A stretch of DNA of 5,328 nt. Source: Muribaculaceae bacterium. GTDB taxonomy: Bacteria > Bacteroidota > Bacteroidia > Bacteroidales > Muribaculaceae. The translations under genes and the position numbers were made by a program. The notes beneath the pieces were generated by a model, which saw only the letters and a list, made by a program, of their open reading frames with translations, was not told the DNA's origin and ran no database searches. The stretch lies in the NCBI GenBank assembly GCA_024400895.1, contig JAKSMA010000172.1, positions 1 to 5,328 of the forward strand. Reading direction: 5' to 3'. Shown piece after piece: positions 1 to 4,627 of this stretch (positions within the stretch are counted from its first letter, which is position 1; every line of letters begins with the position of its first letter).

Positions 1-65
1 TCATATCAGAAAGTTTCTGCTCCAAAGACAAGCGCGATTTTCACCCCTACCGTAATTAAAACGCT

Positions 66-73
66 CAAAATTA
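66..73 (-). promoter_or_regulatory. possible Bacteroidetes -7 element for a gene off the left edge
   Basis: The minus strand reads TAATTTTG here, matching the Bacteroidetes primary sigma -7 consensus TAnnTTTG. Transcription would start around 60 and run leftward out of the window. No TTG -33 element is found 19-21 bases upstream; that position falls inside the 17-base homopolymer. An 8-base degenerate match in AT-rich DNA is expected by chance fairly often, so this is tentative. Confidence 0.3.
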
Positions 74-83
74 CCCACATATT

Positions 84-100
84 AAAAAAAAAAAAAAAAA
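84..100. repeat. A17 homopolymer tract
   Basis: There are 17 consecutive A on the plus strand (T17 on the minus strand). The run is non-coding and begins 10 bases upstream of the possible minus-strand -7 element at 66-73, so it covers the spacer and -33 region of that candidate promoter. Runs this long are prone to slipped-strand mispairing and to sequencing length error, so the exact count is uncertain. Confidence 0.9.
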
Positions 101-289
101 TGCACACTTAAAATATGTAAAAATATGTCTTTATTTGTATAAATTTTTCTCTAAATCCCACGCTTGTAGTGGGTTAGAAAGTACTAAAAGAAAATGTTGA
201 AAAATCAAGTCAATTCTTAAAATACCTGAAAATCAGCACAAATCAGGGAAAGTGTGCAAGTTTTTTTGCGATTGCTGCAAATGCGTCCT

Positions 290-2389
290 TTAGCTGATAA
301 GCCCCCAATTGATGGTGTGGCTGAAGAGCATCTTCATGTGTGCATCGAGTTGTCGGCCTTCGGGAGATGAGAGGTTGGGATCGCTGTCGAGCACTTTGAT
401 GGCGTCTACACGTGCCTGCTCAATAATGGGACCGTCGGTCACAAGATTTGCCACCTTCAGATTGAAGGCAATGCCGCTTTGCTGTGTTCCTTCCATGTCG
501 CCAGGACCACGCAGTTTCATATCCTCTTCTGCCACCACAAATCCATCGTTGGTGTTGGTCATCACTTCAAGGCGGTGACGCGTTTCTTTGGTGAGATTGT
601 GTTTCGACATCAGGATGCAGAAACTCTGGTCGGCTCCACGCCCCACGCGACCGCGAAGCTGGTGAAGTTGCGACAGACCGAATCGCTCGGCGTTTTCGAT
701 AATCATCACGCTTGCATTTGGCACATTCACGCCCACTTCAATCACCGTGGTGGCCACGAGGATTTGTGCTTGATTGGAAGCGAAGAGTTGCATTTGGTAG
801 TCTTTTTCGGCAGGGCGCATTTTTCCATGCACCATGCTCACGGTGTAGCTCGGGAATTTCTCCTTCACTATTTCAAATCCCTCTTCAAGTGCCCGTAAGT
901 CGAGTTTCTCGTTCTCTTCAATGAGGGGATACACGATGTAGGCTTGTCGGCCTTTTGCCAATTCCTGCCCGATGAAGCGGTAGGTTTCTTCGTGTTGATT
1001 TTCGTATCGCAGATATGTGCCTACTGGTTTGCGGCCAGGAGGGAGCTCGTCGATAATCGACACATCGAGGTCGCCATACACGGTCATTGATAATGTGCGA
1101 GGAATAGGGGTGGCGGTCATCACGAGCACATGGGGCGGTGTGGTGTTCTTCTTCCACAGGCGGGCGCGCTGTGCCACACCAAAACGATGTTGCTCATCGA
1201 TGATGGCGAGTCCGAGGTTTTTGTATTGCACCACATCCTCGAGCAAGGCATGGGTGCCTATCAGCAGCTGCAACGACCCGTCGAGCAGACCTGCGTGAAT
1301 CTCTTCGCGTTGGCGTTTACGGGTTGAGCCGGTGAGCAAAGCCACCTTCACCCCGATTTTCTCTGCCATTTCGCTGATGGCCTCGTAGTGCTGAGTAGCC
1401 AAGATTTCGGTAGGCGCCATGATACATGCCTGGTAATTGTTGTCGAGGGCTATGAGTGCTGTGAAAAATGCCACAATCGTTTTGCCGCTACCCACATCTC
1501 CTTGCAACAGGCGGTTCATTTGGCGTCCACTGCCCATGTCGGCGCGGATTTCCTTGATAACGCGCTTCTGTGCACCTGTGAGTGGAAATTGCAGGTGATT
1601 GCTGTAGAAATTGTTGAAGTAGTCGCCCACGTGTGCAAACACATGTCCGGGCAATTTCTTCGTCAATCCCTTGATGTTTTTGAGAATATGGAGCTCGAGG
1701 AAAAAGAGTTCCTCGTATTTCATTCTATATTGAGCCCGTTGCAGACTGGCGATGCTTGTGGGCAGATGCAGATTGTGCACTGCTTCATAAATGGGCATCA
1801 GCCCTCTCTGGTGGAGCACGCTCAGTGGCAATGGGTCGTGGATGCTCCTCACGGCTTCGCTTTCAAGCAGGTTTTTCTCCAGTTTTTGGAAAAGGCGCGA
1901 CGAGAATCCGCGGTTTCGCAGTTTTTCCGTAAGGTTATACACACCCACCATACCTGCCGGACCTTGGTTGGGCTGGTATACATCCACTTCGGGGTGCACG
2001 ATATTGTAGGTGCGATTATATAGTGTAGGCTTTCCAAACACGATATATTCCACCCCGGTGTGATAGGTTTGCTGAATAGACTTTACTCTGTTGAACCACA
2101 CACATTCCATCGTGCCAGTGCCATCGCTGAAAAGGCCGATAAGCCTACGGCGGGCACCTTCGCCTTGCGTGTTGAAACTCACGAAACGCCCCTTCAGCTG
2201 CACGCTGGGGATGTCGCCTCCTGTGAGGTCGCAAATGTGGTGTATGGTGCTACGATCGATGTAGCGGAATGGGAAATTGTAGAGCATGTCGTAGAAACTT
2301 CGGATGTCGAGTTCTTTGGCAAGGGTTTCCGCTCTTTTGGGTCCTACTCCGCTGAGGTATTTGATATCGTAACGAGTGAGCTTATTCAT
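290..2389 (-). CDS. recG: ATP-dependent DNA helicase RecG
   Basis: This 699-residue protein is of the usual length for RecG, a monomeric superfamily 2 helicase that regresses stalled replication forks and branch-migrates Holliday junctions and D- and R-loops. The N-terminal part (about 1-160) starts with a helix-hairpin-helix-like stretch (YLSGVGPKRA, 11-20) and contains the wedge/OB domain that grips branched DNA. The motor follows: LTGAQ at 270-274, Walker A GDVGSGKT at 297-304, APTEILATQH at 325-334, GTHALL at 378-383, Walker B DEQH at 398-401 (the RecG form), TATPIPRT at 425-432, ATTVIEVGVNVP at 546-557 and QLHQLRGRVGRG at 574-585. The RecG-type TRG region LRGPGDMEGTQQSG lies at 626-639. 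All key residues are present, so it should be active. The ATG start overlaps the end of ispD by 8 bp, has no Shine-Dalgarno sequence and is probably translated by coupling. The gene is second in the ispD-recG operon. Confidence 0.98.
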   Translation of the reverse strand: MNKLTRYDIKYLSGVGPKRAETLAKELDIRSFYDMLYNFPFRYIDRSTIHHICDLTGGDIPSVQLKGRFVSFNTQGEGARRRLIGLFSDGTGTMECVWFNRVKSIQQTYHTGVEYIVFGKPTLYNRTYNIVHPEVDVYQPNQGPAGMVGVYNLTEKLRNRGFSSRLFQKLEKNLLESEAVRSIHDPLPLSVLHQRGLMPIYEAVHNLHLPTSIASLQRAQYRMKYEELFFLELHILKNIKGLTKKLPGHVFAHVGDYFNNFYSNHLQFPLTGAQKRVIKEIRADMGSGRQMNRLLQGDVGSGKTIVAFFTALIALDNNYQACIMAPTEILATQHYEAISEMAEKIGVKVALLTGSTRKRQREEIHAGLLDGSLQLLIGTHALLEDVVQYKNLGLAIIDEQHRFGVAQRARLWKKNTTPPHVLVMTATPIPRTLSMTVYGDLDVSIIDELPPGRKPVGTYLRYENQHEETYRFIGQELAKGRQAYIVYPLIEENEKLDLRALEEGFEIVKEKFPSYTVSMVHGKMRPAEKDYQMQLFASNQAQILVATTVIEVGVNVPNASVMIIENAERFGLSQLHQLRGRVGRGADQSFCILMSKHNLTKETRHRLEVMTNTNDGFVVAEEDMKLRGPGDMEGTQQSGIAFNLKVANLVTDGPIIEQARVDAIKVLDSDPNLSSPEGRQLDAHMKMLFSHTINWGLIS

Positions 2390-3059
2390 TGTTGTTGATG
2401 ATGTGTTCTGCTATGGTGATGTCGATAGGGTGAGTAATCTTGATGTTGGTGGTTTCGCCTTCCACGAGCGTCACTTTTCCGCCGGCATGCTCATACACAG
2501 AGGCGTCGTCGGTGAAAAATGGCTCGAATGGTACATCGTAGGCGCGGAGTAGTTCCATCGCCTTAAATGTTTGTGGTGTTTGCACTGCACGAAGCGACGC
2601 CCTTTCAAGAGCCACCGACTGTCCGTCGGCACCGATTTGTCGTACAGAGTCGGTCACAGCCGTGGCAGGGATGGCAGCGCCGCACTGTTCAGCCGTTTTG
2701 TAGGTGTTCAGAATCAGTGAAGTGGAAACCAGCGGGCGCACACCGTCGTGCACAGCCACGATGTCGGCTTCGGTGAGTGTGAGCGAGAGCAACGCGTTCT
2801 TTACCGATTGGAAACGGCTGTCGCCACCCGATACTACGCTATGTGGTGCCGAGAATTCATATTGATGGCAGAGCTCACGCCAGTAATCTTGCTGCAGTTC
2901 GGGCAATACCACCACCACCTCTGTGTCGGGGCAGAGGAGAAAACGCTCAATGGTGTGCATGAGCACTGGGCGGCCGCACAGAGGCAAAAACTGTTTAGGA
3001 ATGTTGCTGCCGAATCTTGTGCCGCTACCACCGGCCACAATTATTGCGTAGTGTTTCAT
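2382..3059 (-). CDS. ispD: 2-C-methyl-D-erythritol 4-phosphate cytidylyltransferase IspD
   Basis: This cytoplasmic enzyme of the MEP isoprenoid pathway joins CTP and 2-C-methyl-D-erythritol 4-phosphate to give CDP-methylerythritol and pyrophosphate. The protein has 225 residues, normal for a single-domain IspD, with no fused IspF. The nucleotide-binding loop GGSGTRFGS is at 10-18, with Arg15 and Lys22 as the expected catalytic basic residues. GGDSRFQSV (78-86), VHDGVRP (103-109, metal-ligand Asp105), TDSVRQ (136-141), QTPQTF (160-165), TDDASVYE (183-190) and TNIKIT (204-209, substrate-binding Lys207) are all present. The more distant relative TarI shares the fold, but the NIKIT ending and motif set favour IspD. 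The ATG start places the glycine loop at the normal distance from the N-terminus; no Shine-Dalgarno sequence precedes it. It is the first gene of a minus-strand operon with recG. Two possible promoters and a terminator lie in the spacer upstream. Confidence 0.97.
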   Translation of the reverse strand: MKHYAIIVAGGSGTRFGSNIPKQFLPLCGRPVLMHTIERFLLCPDTEVVVVLPELQQDYWRELCHQYEFSAPHSVVSGGDSRFQSVKNALLSLTLTEADIVAVHDGVRPLVSTSLILNTYKTAEQCGAAIPATAVTDSVRQIGADGQSVALERASLRAVQTPQTFKAMELLRAYDVPFEPFFTDDASVYEHAGGKVTLVEGETTNIKITHPIDITIAEHIINNNE

Positions 3060-3095
3060 CTAATCAAGTGTATTATATATATTGATGTGTAACGA

Positions 3096-3103
3096 CAAAG
3101 TTA
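3096..3103 (-). promoter_or_regulatory. ispD-proximal -7 element (P2)
   Basis: The minus strand reads TAACTTTG, a full match to TAnnTTTG. Transcription would begin near 3090, giving a leader of about 30 bases before the ispD ATG. The -33 position falls in the T-run of the terminator at 3122-3127 and offers only TTT rather than TTG, so this is a partial match. Its place just after the terminator would allow ispD-recG to be transcribed independently of the upstream promoter. Confidence 0.5.
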
Positions 3104-3120
3104 GGAAAAAACGGCGGTAA

Positions 3121-3164
3121 TAAAAAATTAAATAGCAACTCTCTCGTCAAGAATTGCTATTTAA
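3121..3164 (-). terminator. strong intrinsic terminator upstream of ispD
   Basis: Arms 3154-3164 and 3128-3138 form a perfect 11-bp inverted repeat. Read as minus-strand RNA, the stem continues inward through U-G, U-A, C-G, U-A and U-G pairs (3149-3153 with 3139-3143) to make 16 continuous base pairs closed by the pentaloop GACGA. It is followed directly by six T (3127-3122). On plus-strand RNA the two wobble pairs would become C-A mismatches and no T-run follows, so the structure is oriented for minus-strand transcription. It lies about 60-100 bases before the ispD start, so it would stop transcripts begun at 3227-3258 before they reach ispD. Confidence 0.8.
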
Positions 3165-3220
3165 AGTCTTTATTAGGTATCTGTTAAAATTTTTAAGGTA
3201 AAAAGATTGTTTTAGGTTTT
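3122..3220 (-). ncRNA. candidate small RNA or terminated leader upstream of ispD
   Basis: A consensus promoter at 3227-3258 and an intrinsic terminator at 3121-3164 delimit a predicted minus-strand transcript of roughly 100 bases. The first part, about 55 bases, is A- and U-rich and largely unstructured, with three CCUAA- or CCUUAA-like elements. The second part is the 16-bp terminator hairpin. No plausible start-to-stop reading frame stands out. I do not recognise it as a named family. It could be a trans-acting small RNA, or a premature-termination product of the ispD-recG leader if readthrough is regulated. The ends are inferred from promoter geometry and the T-run. Confidence 0.5.
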
Positions 3221-3226
3221 CTGATG

Positions 3227-3258
3227 CAAAGATAGATGTTCGGCCTTTGATTTCCAAA
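3227..3258 (-). promoter_or_regulatory. consensus Bacteroidetes promoter (P1), minus strand
   Basis: The minus strand carries TTTG (3258-3255), a 20-base spacer and TATCTTTG (3234-3227). This matches both elements of the Bacteroidetes primary sigma consensus, TTTG at -33 and TAnnTTTG at -7, with ideal spacing. Transcription should begin around 3220. The first structure met is the terminator at 3121-3164, which makes this the promoter of a short RNA or of a regulated leader for ispD-recG. Confidence 0.7.
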
Positions 3259-3408
3259 TTTTAAAATATGTCCTATAGCATAATTATTCATAAATATGTT
3301 GTTCCTTATAGTGTGATGCTTGTTGCAAAGTGTTGTTTTTTAAAGGGATAGAAGGATTGTTTGGCGGGAGGTTAAAAAATGCAAAAACTCAAAAAAAGTG
3401 GTCAGATG

Positions 3409-3440
3409 TTGTAATCAGAAGTGGATTTTGTGTATTTTTG
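3409..3440 (+). promoter_or_regulatory. promoter of the HAD phosphatase gene
   Basis: TTG at 3409-3411 and TATTTTTG at 3433-3440 are separated by 21 bases and match the Bacteroidetes -33 and -7 consensus. Transcription would start at about 3445-3447, on or within the first ATG of the HAD gene. The message would therefore be leaderless from ATG 3445, or have a leader of about 10 bases if ATG 3457 is used. The GTG at 3421 lies upstream of the predicted start of transcription and is unlikely to be used. Confidence 0.6.
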
Positions 3441-3444
3441 TGTT

Positions 3445-4158
3445 ATGAATGAAAGAATGCAAGGAATAGTCACGGTGTTTGTTGATATCGACGACACGCT
3501 GTGGTGGTTTACTGAAAACTCGAAAGTGGCGCTACGCCATGTGTTTGATGCCTATGGGCTTGAGCGAATGTGCGCGTATGAGCGATTTCGTGATGTGTAT
3601 TTGGAAAAGAACCACGAACTTTGGGACCAATATCACCATGGCCTCATTGAAAAGGATTTTCTTGTGAACGAACGTTTCCGCTACACGCTCTCGGCTTGCG
3701 GCTATGATGGCGATGTGGAGGAAATGTGCCAAAGGCTCAATGAAGAGTATTTGCGATTCTTGGCATTGCAGCCCACCACGCTACCAGGAGCGCGTGAATT
3801 GCTTGAATACCTTGTGGCTAAGGGCTATGATGTGAACACACTCAGCAACGGCTTCAAAGGCACTCAGCAGCAGAAATTGGCCTCTGGAGGTCTTGACGAC
3901 TTGATTCATCACAATGTGCTCAGCGACGATTGCGGCATCACAAAACCACAGCGTGGCATCTTCGAATATGCGCTGGAGCAGTGTGGAGCTGAAGCGTCGA
4001 CCTCGGTGATGATTGGCGACAATCCAGATGCCGACATCAAGGGAGCCCACGATGCCGGGTGGCACACTATCTATTTTAATGTCAAAGGGAAGGCGCCAAT
4101 CGAAGGTACTGCCGATGCTGTGGTCGATTCGCTCAGCGAAATTAAGCGCATCTTATAG
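3445..4158 (+). CDS. yjjG: YjjG-family HAD hydrolase (non-canonical pyrimidine nucleotidase)
   Basis: This is a 237-residue soluble haloacid-dehalogenase phosphatase of subfamily IA. Motif I is DIDDT (14-18; nucleophile Asp14, acid-base Asp16), motif II is LSNG (133-136; Ser134), motif III is the Lys of KPQRGIF (167-173), and motif IV is GDNPDAD (191-197; metal ligands Asp192 and Asp196). The helical cap (about 20-110) contains an LWDQYHHG stretch. GFKGTQQQKL and IFEYALEQCG closely resemble E. coli YjjG, which removes phosphate from pyrimidine nucleoside monophosphates, including damaged ones. The family is well supported; the exact substrate is inferred. An upstream in-frame GTG at 3421 would add eight residues but precedes the likely transcription start, so ATG 3445 is preferred; ATG 3457 is also possible. 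No Shine-Dalgarno sequence is present. It is the first of three plus-strand genes and diverges from ispD-recG. Confidence 0.88.
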   Translation: MNERMQGIVTVFVDIDDTLWWFTENSKVALRHVFDAYGLERMCAYERFRDVYLEKNHELWDQYHHGLIEKDFLVNERFRYTLSACGYDGDVEEMCQRLNEEYLRFLALQPTTLPGARELLEYLVAKGYDVNTLSNGFKGTQQQKLASGGLDDLIHHNVLSDDCGITKPQRGIFEYALEQCGAEASTSVMIGDNPDADIKGAHDAGWHTIYFNVKGKAPIEGTADAVVDSLSEIKRIL

Positions 4159-4191
4159 TGTGTGAATGAGGAATAATTCCCAAAAAAATCG

Positions 4192-4199
4192 TAATTTTG
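4192..4199 (+). promoter_or_regulatory. -7 element immediately before the DUF59 gene
   Basis: TAATTTTG matches TAnnTTTG and ends 8 bases before the ATG at 4208. Transcription would start at about 4204-4206, leaving a leader of only 2-4 bases. No TTG is present at the expected -33 distance, so the site is supported by one element only. The upstream in-frame ATG at 4166 would lie outside such a transcript. Confidence 0.45.
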
Positions 4200-4207
4200 C
4201 AACTGTT

Positions 4208-4528
4208 ATGACAGAAGAACAAAGATTACATTTAGAAGAAGAGACCGTGAAAATGCTGAAAACGGTGTTCGACCCTGAAATTCCGGTTGATGTCTACAGC
4301 CTCGGTCTTATCTATAAAATCGATATTGACGACGATGCCAATGTGGCTATCGATATGACGCTCACAGCCCCCAATTGCCCAATGGCAGACTTCCTTTTTG
4401 AGGATATCCGCCAAAAAGTGGAAAGCATTGATGGCGTGAAGAGTGTGAATGTGCAGCTGGTGTTTGAGCCCGAATGGGACCAAAGCATGATGAGTGAAGA
4501 AGCAAAGCTTGAATTAGGCATGCTCTAA
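4208..4528 (+). CDS. MIP18/DUF59 family iron-sulfur cluster assembly protein
   Basis: This 106-residue cytoplasmic protein is a single MIP18 (DUF59) domain, related to SufT, to the PaaD subunit and to eukaryotic CIA2. Family members help insert or carry Fe-S clusters and are often linked to the SUF system. Visible signatures are FDPEIPVDVYSLGLIY (21-36), TLTAPNCPMAD (51-61) with the conserved cysteine Cys57, and the tail FEPEWDQSMMSEEAKLELG (86-104) seen in bacterial members. No other suf gene is in the window, so the role comes from family membership. An in-frame ATG at 4166 would add 14 residues of low-complexity, Asn- and Lys-rich sequence, but it lies before the -7 element at 4192-4199, so ATG 4208 is preferred. 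It starts 49 bp after the HAD gene and lies 99 bp before the lpxH-like gene; it may be transcribed both from its own promoter and by readthrough. Confidence 0.9.
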   Translation: MTEEQRLHLEEETVKMLKTVFDPEIPVDVYSLGLIYKIDIDDDANVAIDMTLTAPNCPMADFLFEDIRQKVESIDGVKSVNVQLVFEPEWDQSMMSEEAKLELGML

Positions 4529-4548
4529 CTCTCCCCAAACACAATCTT

Positions 4549-4565
4549 CCCCCCCCAAAAAAAAA
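4549..4565. repeat. C8-A9 double homopolymer
   Basis: Eight C (4549-4556) are followed directly by nine A (4557-4565) in the spacer between the DUF59 and lpxH-like genes. This is a simple low-complexity tract, and its length may vary by slippage. It has no recognisable promoter or terminator structure. Confidence 0.85.
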
Positions 4566-4585
4566 TCAAACATCTATTCTCTAAA

Positions 4586-4627
4586 TTCTGATTTCTAATT
4601 TCTGATTTCTAATTTCTAATTTCTAAC
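4586..4627 (+). repeat. heptamer tandem array abutting the lpxH-like start codon
   Basis: Six head-to-tail 7-base units follow TTCTRAY: TTCTGAT, TTCTAAT, TTCTGAT, TTCTAAT, TTCTAAT and TTCTAAC. A decayed unit, CTCTAAA, precedes them at 4579-4585. The last unit ends at the base before the ATG at 4628, so the array forms the whole ribosome-facing part of the 5' leader and no Shine-Dalgarno sequence is present. Because 7 is not a multiple of 3, the TAA and TGA triplets within the units fall in all three frames. No TAnnTTTG element is found between 4529 and 4627, so the downstream gene is probably transcribed from upstream. Confidence 0.9.

Larger units (their letters stand above)
1..289. other. 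AT-rich intergenic region downstream of recG, no gene seen
   Basis: No coding region is supported here. The stretch is strongly AT-rich and contains a 17-base A run, a TAnnTTTG-like promoter element on the minus strand, and two weak inverted repeats. One repeat (151-177) pairs CTAA and CCCAC with GTGGG and TTAG around a 7-base loop and a 2-base bulge. The other (225-247) pairs CCTGA with TCAGG and is followed on the minus strand by TATTTT. Either could lie near the 3' end of the recG transcript, but neither has a proper T-run, so no terminator is called. An ATG on the minus strand at 4-2 could be the start of a gene running off the left edge; too little is visible to judge. Confidence 0.6.
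3060..3444. other. 385-bp divergent spacer between ispD and the HAD gene
   Basis: This AT-rich, non-coding spacer separates the minus-strand ispD-recG operon from the plus-strand genes. From left to right it holds a -7 element facing ispD (3096-3103), a minus-strand intrinsic terminator (3121-3164), a minus-strand promoter (3227-3258), and a plus-strand promoter for the HAD gene (3409-3440). Between 3259 and 3408 I see only an imperfect direct repeat (AAATATG at 3264-3270 and 3292-3298, each followed within 13 bases by a TATAG) and no convincing operator or gene. Confidence 0.7.

Noticed and set aside
23..30. TGTCTTTG on the minus strand as a -7 element for a gene starting at position 4.
   Set aside because: It has one mismatch in the invariant TA and no -33 partner, and the gene itself is not visible.
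151..177. A hairpin (CTAA, CCCAC / GTGGG, TTAG) as the recG terminator.
   Set aside because: It lies over 110 bases beyond the stop, has a 2-base bulge, and lacks a T-run on either strand.
1388..2023. A 211-codon open frame on the plus strand inside recG.
   Set aside because: It is antisense to the helicase domain with its intact Walker motifs, has no recognisable domain, and has no promoter.
3379..3414. An 11-codon frame starting at ATG 3379, preceded by GGAGG with 7-base spacing.
   Set aside because: It is very short and lysine-rich from an A-run, it overlaps the -33 element of the HAD promoter, and no promoter is seen upstream on the plus strand. Genes in this window do not use Shine-Dalgarno sequences, so the match is probably chance.
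4166..4207. An upstream ATG at 4166 as the true start of the DUF59 protein.
   Set aside because: The added 14 residues are Asn/Lys-rich and encoded by promoter-like AT-rich sequence containing TAATTTTG, and the domain is complete from ATG 4208.
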